Assembly: GCA_900543215.1 (NCBI GenBank)
Contig: UQQR01000001.1
Coordinates: forward strand, 62,001 to 126,000
Origin: an uncultured Oscillospiraceae bacterium
Lineage (GTDB): Bacteria > Bacillota > Clostridia > Oscillospirales > Acutalibacteraceae
Reading direction: 5' to 3'
DNA length: 64,000 nucleotides
In this document: positions 8,280 through 16,689 of the stretch, one piece after another
Position numbering within the stretch: position 1 is the first letter of the stretch
How the letters are laid out: each line of letters begins with the position of its first letter
The notes under the pieces: model-generated
What the model saw: the letters and a program-made list of their open reading frames with translations, nothing else
Told to the model about the DNA's origin: nothing
The model's database searches: none
Program-made: the position numbers and the translations under genes

Positions 8280-8650
8280 AACGCCTCATAAGCGCAGGTA
8301 TACTTTTTGTAATTGTTATTGCGTCATATTTGTTAAGTCTTTGGTATATAAACGACGCCGAGAAAGAAACAAAGAACCTTGTCTCTCAGTGCGAGCAGGC
8401 GTACTCGGACGGCGGAGACGCATACGATAAGGCGCTTGAGCTTAAAAAGCTGTGGGACAAAAAGGAAAGCGGACTTTCGTTTTTTGTAACGCACAACCGA
8501 ATTGACGAAATAGAACTTGCGATAAGCGAGCTTTGCGTTTACAGCAAGTCCGAGGAAGAAAACGACTTTAAGGAGCGCATAGAAAATATTAAAATGCTTC
8601 TTCACCAAATAGATGAAGATACAAAAATAACCGTTCACAGCATATTTTAA
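8276..8650 (+). CDS. DUF4363-type protein partnered with DUF421
   Basis: A 124-residue protein with one N-terminal membrane anchor at about residues 4-26. The rest is an acidic, mostly helical domain rich in Glu and Lys. Length and layout match DUF4363, which commonly follows DUF421 genes in Clostridia. It starts inside the stop of the DUF421 gene (ATGA overlap). No function is known. The transporter's ARG-box-like array begins directly after its stop. Confidence 0.75.
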   Translation: MKRLISAGILFVIVIASYLLSLWYINDAEKETKNLVSQCEQAYSDGGDAYDKALELKKLWDKKESGLSFFVTHNRIDEIELAISELCVYSKSEEENDFKERIENIKMLLHQIDEDTKITVHSIF

Positions 8651-8764
8651 TGCATAAATATGCAAAACTTAAACTTCAATGCATAAAATATGCATATTGA
8701 ACAATACAGAGGTTTATATATGCAGGTTTATGCACGAAAGCACAGAATATTAAATATTTATGCA
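8651..8764 (+). promoter_or_regulatory. Array of ARG-box-like operator half-sites
   Basis: Seven copies of TATGCA or its complement TGCATA lie in 114 bases. The first pair forms TGCATAAATATGCA at 8651-8664, the second TGCATAAAATATGCA at 8680-8694. Single half-sites follow at 8719, 8729 and 8759. The 14-base form matches the layout of ArgR boxes (TGnAT-W4-ATnCA). An argR gene lies at 49926, so ArgR control of the transporter is a reasonable inference. Confidence 0.55.
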
Positions 8765-8772
8765 ATTTAGTG

Positions 8773-8801
8773 TTGACTTGCAGACAAAGAAGTGCTATAC
8801 T
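8773..8801 (+). promoter_or_regulatory. Sigma-A promoter of the amino-acid ABC transporter
   Basis: TTGACT at 8773-8778 and TATACT at 8796-8801 with an ideal 17-base spacer, directly downstream of the ARG-box-like array. A repressor on the upstream sites could block polymerase. Confidence 0.75.
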
Positions 8802-8848
8802 CACATTAGTTCAAAAATCAAAACAATTTTTTAAAGGGGATTTTTAAA

Positions 8849-9643
8849 ATGAAATTTACAAAAGCTTTGAGCTTGCTGTCTGTTTTGGCAATTATGCTTA
8901 CTGTTGCCCTTACAGGTTGCGGTTCGAAAAAGAACACACTTATCGTAGCAACCAATGCTGAATTTAAGCCTTTTGAGTATCTTGATAAGTCCGGTAATGC
9001 CACAGGCTTTGATATTGATTTGATCAAAGCGGTAGCGGAAAAGATGGGTTATGATGATGTAAAGGTTGACAATATGGAATTTGACGGCGTTGTAGCCGCT
9101 GTTGAGCAAGGCGCTTGCGATGTTGCCGCTTCCGGTCTTACAATCAATGCTAAGCGTAAGAAATCAGTTGATTTTTCGGATCCTTATTATTCAAGCGCCG
9201 CACAAATTCTTATAGTTGCAAAGGACGACACTTATTTCACCGGAACCACAAAGGAAGAGCTTGACGAGCAGCTTAAAAACCAGAAGATCGGCGTTTGCTC
9301 AGGCTTTACGGGTCAGAAGTACGCTGAGGGCGATGACGAATGGGGATTCAAAGCCATTGAGGGCGCCGACATTAAAATATATGATAACTTAAGCAATGCC
9401 ATAGACGACCTTAAGAACGGTACGATAAATACCATAATTATGGATAATAAAGCAGCTGAAGAAGCGGCTTCCCAAAACTCTGATTCAATTAAAACCATAA
9501 ATACCGCACTTACTGTTGAGCAGTACGGAATTGCAGTTAAAAAAGGCGACAGCGAAATGCTGAAGAAAGTTAATGATGCTTTAAAAGAGCTTGAGAAGGA
9601 CGGCAAGATAGACGAACTTCTTAAAAAGTACGATATTCAGTAA
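8849..9643 (+). CDS. Amino-acid ABC transporter substrate-binding lipoprotein
   Basis: A 264-residue extracellular binding protein. Residues 1-23 are a lipoprotein signal peptide with lipobox LTGC; Cys24 is the predicted lipidated residue. The mature part is a SBP_bac_3 polar-amino-acid fold: FKPFEYLDKSGNATGFDIDL near the N-terminus and GLTINAKRKKSVDFSDPYY in the middle. RBS AAAGGGGA precedes the ATG. It is first in a binding protein-permease-ATPase operon. Specificity is not readable; the ARG-box-like sites suggest arginine or another basic amino acid. Confidence 0.93.
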   Translation: MKFTKALSLLSVLAIMLTVALTGCGSKKNTLIVATNAEFKPFEYLDKSGNATGFDIDLIKAVAEKMGYDDVKVDNMEFDGVVAAVEQGACDVAASGLTINAKRKKSVDFSDPYYSSAAQILIVAKDDTYFTGTTKEELDEQLKNQKIGVCSGFTGQKYAEGDDEWGFKAIEGADIKIYDNLSNAIDDLKNGTINTIIMDNKAAEEAASQNSDSIKTINTALTVEQYGIAVKKGDSEMLKKVNDALKELEKDGKIDELLKKYDIQ

Positions 9644-9656
9644 TTTTGATGTGATG

Positions 9657-9687
9657 ATTGCACCGTCATTAAATTCGGCGGTGCAAT
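9657..9687 (+). other. Intergenic hairpin between binding protein and permease
   Basis: ATTGCACCG at 9657-9665 pairs with CGGTGCAAT at 9679-9687. No T-run follows. Such hairpins often protect binding-protein mRNA so that it outlasts the permease part; that role is inferred here. Confidence 0.5.
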
Positions 9688-9716
9688 TCGTTATATATAT
9701 ATTAGGATGTGATTGA

Positions 9717-10421
9717 TTGTTTGACGGTTTTTTTACAAAGCTTTATGAGATTTACATAACAAACTCGGCTTATAAGCTGTTGCTTGACGGCTTAAAATAT
9801 ACTATGATAATATCCCTGCTTGCGGTGGTGATAGGAATTGTATTAGGTGCTATTCTTGCGGTTTTTAAGGTTATATCCACAAAGAATATTTTCTCTAAAA
9901 TTCTTAACTGCATAGCTTCGGTTTACATTACCGTAATCAGGGGAACGCCGGTTATGGTTCAGTTGCTTTTGGCGTACTACGGTATTTTTGCCTCCTCATT
10001 CAGAGGGAACCCGAATAAAGCGCTGATTATAGCAACGCTTGTTTTCGGAATTAACAGCAGTGCTTATGTTGCTGAGATAATACGCGGCGGTATACTTTCA
10101 ATTGACCGCGGTCAAGCGGAAGCAGGTCGTTCGTTAGGGCTTAATTATTCTACAACAATGATGAAAATAATTCTTCCGCAAGCGATAAAGAACATACTGC
10201 CCGCGCTCGGAAATGAATTCATTGTTATGATAAAGGAAACTTCCGTAGCGGGATTTATTACTGTTTTCGATTTAACAAGAGCAACGCGCGCAATCGTAGC
10301 AGATTACTATACCGCCTTTGTCCCCTACCTCACTTTGGCGGCGATTTATCTTGTTTTGGTATTGTTTGCCACATTCTTGCTTAATAAACTTGAAAAGAGG
10401 CTGAGAAAAAGTGACCATTGA
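9717..10421 (+). CDS. Amino-acid ABC transporter permease
   Basis: A 234-residue HisM/ArtQ-type permease with about five membrane segments. It has the family sequence EAGRSLGLNYSTTM in the cytoplasmic loop that contacts the ATPase, and VIRGTPVMVQLLL earlier. The start is TTG at 9717: an in-frame stop lies immediately upstream, and AGGATGTGAT, one mismatch from the ideal Shine-Dalgarno, precedes it. It overlaps the ATPase gene by 11 bases. Confidence 0.92.
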   Translation: MFDGFFTKLYEIYITNSAYKLLLDGLKYTMIISLLAVVIGIVLGAILAVFKVISTKNIFSKILNCIASVYITVIRGTPVMVQLLLAYYGIFASSFRGNPNKALIIATLVFGINSSAYVAEIIRGGILSIDRGQAEAGRSLGLNYSTTMMKIILPQAIKNILPALGNEFIVMIKETSVAGFITVFDLTRATRAIVADYYTAFVPYLTLAAIYLVLVLFATFLLNKLEKRLRKSDH

Positions 10422-11151
10422 ACAAAACCTTATAGAAGTAAAAAATTTATATAAATCGTTCGGCAAAATCGAGGTTTTAAAGGGAATAAATGCTGAAATT
10501 CATAAAGGCGAGGTTGTGGTTATAATCGGTCCCTCGGGTTCGGGTAAATCCACATTCTTAAGAACTCTGAATTTGCTTGAAGAGCCTACAAAAGGCGAGA
10601 TATTTTTTGAAGGTGTTAATATTACCGACCCTAAAATCAATATCAACAAGCACCGCCAAAAGATGGGTATGGTTTTTCAGCAGTTTAATCTGTTTCCTAA
10701 TATGACCGTGCTAAAAAATATGACATTAGCGCCCGTAAAGCTTAAAAAAGCCACAAAGGCAGAGGCTGAAGAGCGTGCGACAAAGCTACTTGAACGAATA
10801 GGACTTGCGGACAGAGCAAACGCTTATCCCTCACAGCTTTCGGGCGGTCAGAAGCAGCGTGTGGCTATCGTCCGTGCGCTTTGTATGCAACCTGATGTTA
10901 TGCTGTTTGACGAGCCTACAAGCGCACTTGACCCCGAAATGGTCGGAGAAGTGCTTGATGTTATGAAAAATCTTGCTAACGACGGTATGACGATGGCGGT
11001 TGTAACGCACGAAATGGGCTTTGCCCGTGAGGTTGCGGACAGAGTGCTGTTCATTGACGAGGGCATAATCATGGAAGAAGGCACTCCCGAAGAGGTCTTC
11101 GGCAATCCGAAAAGTCCCCGTCTTAAGGATTTCTTAAGTAAGGTAATATAA
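10411..11151 (+). CDS. Amino-acid ABC transporter ATP-binding protein
   Basis: A 246-residue GlnQ/ArtP-type ATPase. Walker A is GPSGSGKST at 40-48, the signature LSGGQ is at 143-147 and Walker B is VMLFDEP at 163-169. The start is GTG at 10411, overlapping the permease end, with GAGG about ten bases upstream. It completes the transporter operon and is followed by a bidirectional terminator. Confidence 0.95.
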   Translation: MTIEQNLIEVKNLYKSFGKIEVLKGINAEIHKGEVVVIIGPSGSGKSTFLRTLNLLEEPTKGEIFFEGVNITDPKININKHRQKMGMVFQQFNLFPNMTVLKNMTLAPVKLKKATKAEAEERATKLLERIGLADRANAYPSQLSGGQKQRVAIVRALCMQPDVMLFDEPTSALDPEMVGEVLDVMKNLANDGMTMAVVTHEMGFAREVADRVLFIDEGIIMEEGTPEEVFGNPKSPRLKDFLSKVI

Positions 11152-11155
11152 AACT

Positions 11156-11187
11156 AAAAAATTCCTCCCGATATGGAGGAATTTTTT
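11156..11187. terminator. Bidirectional terminator after the transporter operon
   Basis: ATTCCTCC at 11161-11168 pairs with GGAGGAAT at 11175-11182, flanked by A and T runs. It lies between convergent genes and serves both. Confidence 0.85.
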
Positions 11188-11717
11188 TATAGCTTGAGCA
11201 TCTTTTTTACACGCTTATGCAGCATTCCTATATAAAACATCGCCATTCGCGATACAGCAATATCGTATAAAACAAACACCGCATTACCGAGTAATAAAAA
11301 TATTACGGCACCGTATTTACCGAGCGCTTTGAAATCCTCGAGCGAAATTCCGAATAAGCCGGCAAAAATAAAGTATACCAAAACTACCGCCGCATTAAAT
11401 ACCAAAAGCTTCAATATCCATTCAAAAAGCGGTTTTTTAAACTTTTCAATAATTGCTTTAAGTATCGGGTAATATCCGAAAAGGCAAATGTACATAAGCT
11501 TACTTTCAGGCTCGGCAAAAAGGAAAATAAGCAGTGAAGCCGCAATATAAGCCGCAAATGCCCAACGAAGACCTAATTCTATAACCAGTACCATTACAAG
11601 AAGTCCCGTTACGGCAGGTACGGCATAGGTAAAATACGGAAAATATGAAAGCATCATAAACATTACAGACAACGCCGCAATTATGCTGCAAAATGTTAGT
11701 TTAATACTGTTTTTCAT
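11187..11717 (-). CDS. Multi-pass membrane protein, unknown
   Basis: A 176-residue, very hydrophobic protein with about five membrane segments and a basic C-terminal tail (HKRVKKMLKL). The general look recalls small integral-membrane S-components of ECF transporters, but no diagnostic motif is seen and I assign no function. It starts one base after the stop of the J-domain gene, so the two are translated together, and it ends at the shared terminator. Confidence 0.7.
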   Translation of the reverse strand: MKNSIKLTFCSIIAALSVMFMMLSYFPYFTYAVPAVTGLLVMVLVIELGLRWAFAAYIAASLLIFLFAEPESKLMYICLFGYYPILKAIIEKFKKPLFEWILKLLVFNAAVVLVYFIFAGLFGISLEDFKALGKYGAVIFLLLGNAVFVLYDIAVSRMAMFYIGMLHKRVKKMLKL

Positions 11718-11718
11718 A

Positions 11719-12327
11719 TCAGCAACACGGTATCAGGTCGCCGCCCATACATTCACAGCAGCAGTCTGCACAAATAAGACCCTGACAAACATCACAGGCA
11801 CCGCAATCGGAACCCGTACCTCCGTAGGTTCTGTAAGGATTGTACTGTCTCCCCTGCTGTCGCGCCGCATTCTGTACAGCGTTTCGGTATTCGGAATTGT
11901 TCGGATCCATTCTTGAAGCGGTGGAAAAGCTTGTAAACGCCTGATCAAACCAACCTCTGCGGTATAGCACCGTGCCGTTAAGGAAATACCACTCCGCGTC
12001 TCTTGACTGCGGAGGAACGCCGTCAAGCACCTCCTGCGCCTGTTCAAGTCTACCCTGATTAATAAGGTTGCGGACATCTGAAAAAGACGAGGCTCCGCTT
12101 GTATTGCCGGTATAAGCGCTGCCCGAGGTCTTACCGGCTCTGCGCTCAGCCATAATGCTATCGTAAGCCTCGTTAATTTCCTTCATTTTTTCGCCCGCAA
12201 GGTCAGAAAGCGGATTATCGGCATAATTATCGGGATGATACTTACGCGCAAGCTCCCTGTAAGCGTTTTTCACCTCATCGTCGGTAGCGTTTTTTGAAAC
12301 GCCGAGTACCGCATACGGATCGGTCAT
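11719..12327 (-). CDS. J-domain protein with TPR-like repeats and Cys-rich tail
   Basis: A 202-residue protein. Residues 1-65 are a J domain with the HPD motif at 31-33, which stimulates Hsp70 ATPase. Residues about 85-155 read as two TPR-like helical repeats (LINQGRLEQAQEVLDGVP and AEWYFLNGTVLYRRGWFDQA). The last 28 residues hold ten cysteines. It lacks the Gly/Phe and zinc-finger regions of DnaJ, so it is a specialised co-chaperone. It overlaps the upstream DUF5685 gene by four bases. The Cys-rich tail may bind metal; this is inference. Confidence 0.85.
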   Translation of the reverse strand: MTDPYAVLGVSKNATDDEVKNAYRELARKYHPDNYADNPLSDLAGEKMKEINEAYDSIMAERRAGKTSGSAYTGNTSGASSFSDVRNLINQGRLEQAQEVLDGVPPQSRDAEWYFLNGTVLYRRGWFDQAFTSFSTASRMDPNNSEYRNAVQNAARQQGRQYNPYRTYGGTGSDCGACDVCQGLICADCCCECMGGDLIPCC

Positions 12328-13166
12328 ATTTTAAGCTCCTTTTTAAAAGTATCCTCAAGACCGAGATATATAATATTCCCGAGTATTGATTTATATTTTT
12401 TTACATCCAAAAGCTCAAAGGCTTTTCCTGCCTCATTTGAACAAACATACAGCTGCGTCAAAATCCGCTTTTTCATGAATTCCTCTCGGTTACCCGAAAA
12501 TTCTGATTTAAGGCAGTTATACGAGCCTGACTTTATATCGTCCTCAAGGTCGCAGGCGGCGTCTAAAACATAGATATACCGTCCTATACAATACCCTATA
12601 CGGTCAAGTATACGCTTTTGAACCTTATCGTCACTGCACTCCGTCAGTATTTTGCCAAGTGCGTACGCAGTTGGGTCAGCCGCCATATCAAGCGAAGAAC
12701 AATTCTGTTTTTCGAGAGCGTCTTGCTTTTCTATATATTCGTGAACAATTTGTTCAATAGCAGGATAGCTTTTTGACGCTTTTTTACGGGCGTGCGCAAA
12801 GAGCGGTTTAAGAAAGATAAAGCCTAATTTTTTTATGCCCTTTTCGTCTTTTATATTATCCGTAAGCTTATAATACGACATAATCATTGCCGCCGCGGCA
12901 GGCATTTTAAGCTTTTCATTGCTTTTGCAGTAATTGCATTTTTTAAACGGATTGAAAACGCACCGTTTTCGCTCAATCGGGTCGCATCCGGCGCTTAACG
13001 ACATATTTATAAGCGCTAAAAAGGTAAAATCGTAGCTCAGCGTAAAGCGTGACCATAAACCGTAGGTTCTTCCGAGCTCTCTGCAAAGCGAGCAGTAAAC
13101 CGCTTTATAGGTCTCATATTCTTTAACCTTAAGCTCCGGCTTGGCTATTCTGACATATCCGAACAA
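12324..13166 (-). CDS. DUF5685-family protein
   Basis: A 280-residue, probably cytosolic protein. The N-terminus has the pattern KAVYCSLCRELG, a CxxC motif, and a second Cys cluster lies near residues 88-99 (KKCNYCKSN). The family is conserved in Clostridia and usually sits beside a J-domain gene, as here. The function is unknown. The start is TTG at 13166, preceded by GGGGTG at a nine-base distance. A TATAAA box upstream suggests its own promoter. Confidence 0.8.
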   Translation of the reverse strand: MFGYVRIAKPELKVKEYETYKAVYCSLCRELGRTYGLWSRFTLSYDFTFLALINMSLSAGCDPIERKRCVFNPFKKCNYCKSNEKLKMPAAAAMIMSYYKLTDNIKDEKGIKKLGFIFLKPLFAHARKKASKSYPAIEQIVHEYIEKQDALEKQNCSSLDMAADPTAYALGKILTECSDDKVQKRILDRIGYCIGRYIYVLDAACDLEDDIKSGSYNCLKSEFSGNREEFMKKRILTQLYVCSNEAGKAFELLDVKKYKSILGNIIYLGLEDTFKKELKI

Positions 13167-13234
13167 TTACTTTTTCACCCCGTTTTTTACATTTTATACT
13201 CAGTAAAAAGCGTATTGGTGAATAATGTGTAAAC

Positions 13235-16072
13235 TTACAGCAACTTTTTAAGGAATTTTCCGGTATATGATTTATCGCAAGCCGCTATTTTTTCAGGTGT
13301 TCCCGTGCAGACCACGGTTCCTCCCCTGTCGCCGCCTTCGGGACCCAAATCAACGATATAATCCGCTGTTTTTATTACATCAAGGTTATGCTCAATTACA
13401 AGCACGGTATTTCCCGTATCCACAAATCTTTGCAAAACCTCAATAAGCTTGTGTACATCCGCTGTGTGAAGACCCGTTGTAGGCTCGTCCAGAATATAAA
13501 TGGTTTTTCCCGTACTGCGCTTTGACAGCTCGGTAGCGAGCTTTACTCTCTGAGCCTCGCCGCCCGAAAGCGTTGTTGCCGGCTGACCTATTTTTATATA
13601 TCCGAGCCCCACATCAAACAGTGTTTTAAGCTTTCGGTATATTTTAGGTATGCTTTCAAAGAATGTCATACCCTCCTCAACGGTCATTTCAAGCACATCA
13701 TAAATGCTTTTTCCCTTATACTTTATACTTAAAGTCTCACGGTTATATCTTTTTCCCTCGCAGACCTCGCACGGAACATAAATATCGGGCAGGAAATGCA
13801 TTTCGATTTTTAAAATACCGTCGCCCTGACACGCCTCGCACCTGCCGCCTTTTACATTAAAGGAAAATCTGCCTGCGGTATAGCCGTGCGCCTTGGCTTC
13901 CTTGGTTGAGGCGAAAAGCTCCCGTATATCGCCGAAAACGCCCGTGTAGGTTGCGGGGTTTGAGCGCGGTGTGCGGCCTATCGGCGCTTGATCTATATTA
14001 ATAACCTTATCGAGATTTTCTATACCGTCAAACGATTTATATTTACCCGGTATTGTTTTGGCGCGGTTAAGCTTGTTGGCAAGTACCTTGTAAACAATAT
14101 CGTTTACAAAAGAGGATTTGCCGCTGCCTGAAACGCCCGTAACACAGGTAAATGTGCCGAGAGGTATTTTAACATTGATTTTTTTAAGGTTATTTTCGGC
14201 GGCTCCCTTAATTTCAAGGAAATTTCCGTTTCCGCCGCGGCGTTTTGTCGGTACGGGTATTTTTTTTCGTCCCGTGAGATAATCTGAAGTAACAGAGTCG
14301 GTACATTTCTCAAGCTCAGGCTCGGTGCCTGAAAATACAATGTTGCCGCCGTGTATTCCGGCGCCCGGACCAACATCCACAATATAATCAGCGGCACGCA
14401 TAGTGTCCTCGTCGTGCTCAACCACAATTACGGTATTACCGAGGTCACGAAGCCGTTTAAGCGTTGAGATAAGTCTTTCGTTATCACGCTGATGAAGTCC
14501 GATACTCGGTTCATCCAGTATATACAATACGCCCATAAGCGATGAGCCTATCTGCGTGGCAAGCCGTATACGCTGACTTTCGCCGCCCGAAAGCGTACCT
14601 GCCGAGCGTGAAAGGTCAAGGTATTCAAGTCCCACGCTTGAAAGGAAAGAAAGCCTTTCCCTTATTTCCTTTAAGATTGGCTTTGCAATCATACCGTCAC
14701 GGCTTCCGAAGTTTAGAGTCTCGATAAATTTAAGCTCGTCCGTTACCGACATATCGCAAAATTCTTTAATGTTTTTTCCGCCCACCGTTACGGCAAGGTA
14801 TTCGGGCTTTAGTCTTGCGCCGTGGCAGTCGGGACACGGTAAAGCCGTCATATAGCTTTCGATTTCAGCACGGGCATAATCGCTGTTTGTTTCCTTGTAT
14901 CTGCGCTCAAGGTTATTGATAACGCCCTCAAACGGCGCCTCGTAGCTTCCTCTGCCGAAATCGCCGCTTCTTTTAAGCTTTAGCTTTGTATCGCCCGTTC
15001 CGTACAGAACGGCATTTTTTACTTCCTCGGGCAAATCTTTGTAAGGCGTGTTAATATCAAAGCCGTAATGCTCTGCAAGTCCGTTATAATACATTGTGGC
15101 AATAGAGCCGGAATCGGGGTAAAACCAAGAGTTCACACCCCAGCCCGAAGCCCTGATTGCGCCGTCGATAAGCGACTTTGAATCATCGTTTATGACAAGC
15201 GCAGGGTTTACCTTCATAAATATTCCAAGCCCCGTACAGGTAGGACAGGCGCCGAAAGGACTGTTAAAGGAAAACATTGTGGGAGTAAGCTCGGGTATAC
15301 TTATGCCGTGCTCGTCGCAGGCAAAGCTTTGAGAGAACTGAAGCTCCTCTCCGCCTATAACATCCGCGGCAACAAGACCGCCCGACAGCTCGGTTGCGGT
15401 TTCTATGCTGTCCGCAAGCCGTGAACGGATTTCCTCCTTAACCACAAGACGGTCTACCACTATTTCAATTATATGCTTTTTATTTTTTTCAAGCTTTATT
15501 TCTTCCGATAAATCATAGATGTTTCCGTCAATACGAACCCTTACATAGCCTTGCTTTCTTGCCTTTTCAAGCTCCTTTGTATGCTCGCCCTTTCTCCCCT
15601 TTACAATGGGTGAAAGTATTTGAATTTTAGAGCCTGCGGGCAGCTCCATAATTCGGTCTACAATCTGGTCGGTTGTCTGGCGTTTTATTTCCTTTCCGCA
15701 GACAGGACAATGCGGTATGCCGACCCTTGCGTACAAAAGTCTTAAATAATCGTATATTTCCGTTACCGTGCCTACCGTTGATCTCGGGTTTTTCGAGGTT
15801 GTCTTCTGGTCAATTGAAATTGCGGGAGAAAGCCCGTCTATACTGTCGACATTCGGCTTTTCCATCTGACCCAAAAACTGCCTTGCGTACGAGGAAAGCG
15901 ACTCGACATATCTTCTCTGCCCCTCGGCGTAGATTGTATCAAAAGCAAGCGACGATTTGCCGCTGCCCGAAAGTCCTGTAAAAACAATCAGCTTGTCTCT
16001 GGGAATTTCAACATCTACATTTTTTAAATTGTGTTCCCTTGCGCCGTGAATTACAATTTTATCGTTTGCCAA
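13235..16072 (-). CDS. uvrA: Excinuclease ABC subunit A
   Basis: Damage-sensing ATPase of nucleotide excision repair; loads UvrB on lesions. The 945-residue protein has two ABC ATPase halves, each with Walker A (GLSGSGKSS and GVSGSGKSS) and LSGGE signatures, and zinc modules with CxxC pairs (CPVC near residue 121 and CEACQGDG in the second half). The start is TTG at 16072, eight bases after GGGG. A LexA-box-like site lies 43-56 bases upstream. uvrB lies upstream on the same strand but is separated by a small regulator pair. Confidence 0.97.
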   Translation of the reverse strand: MANDKIVIHGAREHNLKNVDVEIPRDKLIVFTGLSGSGKSSLAFDTIYAEGQRRYVESLSSYARQFLGQMEKPNVDSIDGLSPAISIDQKTTSKNPRSTVGTVTEIYDYLRLLYARVGIPHCPVCGKEIKRQTTDQIVDRIMELPAGSKIQILSPIVKGRKGEHTKELEKARKQGYVRVRIDGNIYDLSEEIKLEKNKKHIIEIVVDRLVVKEEIRSRLADSIETATELSGGLVAADVIGGEELQFSQSFACDEHGISIPELTPTMFSFNSPFGACPTCTGLGIFMKVNPALVINDDSKSLIDGAIRASGWGVNSWFYPDSGSIATMYYNGLAEHYGFDINTPYKDLPEEVKNAVLYGTGDTKLKLKRSGDFGRGSYEAPFEGVINNLERRYKETNSDYARAEIESYMTALPCPDCHGARLKPEYLAVTVGGKNIKEFCDMSVTDELKFIETLNFGSRDGMIAKPILKEIRERLSFLSSVGLEYLDLSRSAGTLSGGESQRIRLATQIGSSLMGVLYILDEPSIGLHQRDNERLISTLKRLRDLGNTVIVVEHDEDTMRAADYIVDVGPGAGIHGGNIVFSGTEPELEKCTDSVTSDYLTGRKKIPVPTKRRGGNGNFLEIKGAAENNLKKINVKIPLGTFTCVTGVSGSGKSSFVNDIVYKVLANKLNRAKTIPGKYKSFDGIENLDKVINIDQAPIGRTPRSNPATYTGVFGDIRELFASTKEAKAHGYTAGRFSFNVKGGRCEACQGDGILKIEMHFLPDIYVPCEVCEGKRYNRETLSIKYKGKSIYDVLEMTVEEGMTFFESIPKIYRKLKTLFDVGLGYIKIGQPATTLSGGEAQRVKLATELSKRSTGKTIYILDEPTTGLHTADVHKLIEVLQRFVDTGNTVLVIEHNLDVIKTADYIVDLGPEGGDRGGTVVCTGTPEKIAACDKSYTGKFLKKLL

Positions 16073-16114
16073 AAAAATATCCCCTTTAAATACAGTATGC
16101 CCATATAAATAATA

Positions 16115-16128
16115 AAAACAAATGTTCG
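16115..16128 (-). promoter_or_regulatory. LexA (SOS) box candidate upstream of uvrA
   Basis: Read on the minus strand, CGAACATTTGTTTT matches 12 of 14 positions of the Firmicute LexA box CGAACRNRYGTTYC. It overlaps a likely -35 region (TTGTTT). SOS control of uvrA is known in Firmicutes; binding here is inferred. Confidence 0.5.
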
Positions 16129-16163
16129 CCTATTATTTTACCGCAAAACCGTTTAAAAGTAAA

Positions 16164-16367
16164 CTATTTTTTCTTAAATTCGTGACCTGTTATAAGATAA
16201 TCGATTGAAACATTATAGTATTCTGACATTTTTCGGAGCATTGCAAGACTCGGCTCCCGCTTTCCGTTTTCATAATGCGAAAGCGCTTCCCGTGAAATAT
16301 TAAGATCCATTGCAACCTTTAACTGATTTAGATTTTTTTGTTTTCTTATTGTCTTAAGGTAAATCAT
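16164..16367 (-). CDS. Small XRE-family repressor
   Basis: A 67-residue protein that is essentially one helix-turn-helix domain of the Cro/CI type (NISREALSHYENGKREPS at about 23-40) with a short basic tail. AGAGGTG lies six bases before the ATG. It is divergent from a small membrane-protein gene at 16468. The shared 100-base gap carries repeated TGTTAC sites on the promoter, which suggests autoregulation and control of the partner. Confidence 0.85.
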   Translation of the reverse strand: MIYLKTIRKQKNLNQLKVAMDLNISREALSHYENGKREPSLAMLRKMSEYYNVSIDYLITGHEFKKK

Positions 16368-16379
16368 TTAATACACCTC

Positions 16380-16430
16380 TTGACAATATCGTAACAATTT
16401 GTTACACTAATTATGTTACATTTTGTTACA
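16380..16430 (+). promoter_or_regulatory. Promoter with repeated TGTTAC operator sites
   Basis: TTGACA at 16380-16385 and TACACT at 16403-16408, spacer 17, drive the gene at 16468. GTAACA at 16391 with TGTTAC at 16400 makes the palindrome GTAACAATTTGTTAC in the spacer. TGTTACA recurs at 16414 and 16424. The sites overlap the -10, as expected for a repressor operator. Confidence 0.6.
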
Positions 16431-16467
16431 CAAATAAAGGAAAAACTAAAAACGAGGTTGTTATATA

Positions 16468-16689
16468 ATGTCTTGTCTTATTTTTATCGGAATATTATGG
16501 TTTATTGTGCTGTCGGTCATATGCGTAATTTACTGTGTGCAGGCAGTTGACTTTACAAATACGCTAAGCACGGATGAAAATAAGAAATTTAAAAGCAAGG
16601 GCTTAAAAATTTTTGCAATAGCGATAACGGGTATATTGTTTTTTCTGCTCGGATTATTGTTTTTTATAATGTTATTTCTGATTTCTTAG
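16468..16689 (+). CDS. Small two-span membrane protein
   Basis: A 73-residue protein with two membrane segments, about residues 3-24 and 46-72, joined by a short basic polar loop. No family is recognised. Its 3' end overlaps the 3' end of uvrB by 18 bases on the opposite strand. Pairing with the divergent XRE regulator is typical of small immunity, stress or prophage-remnant modules, but nothing identifies which. Confidence 0.6.
   Translation: MSCLIFIGILWFIVLSVICVIYCVQAVDFTNTLSTDENKKFKSKGLKIFAIAITGILFFLLGLLFFIMLFLIS

Noticed and set aside
9657..9687. Terminator between binding protein and permease
   Set aside because: The stem is good, but no T-run follows and the operon clearly continues; annotated as a hairpin instead.
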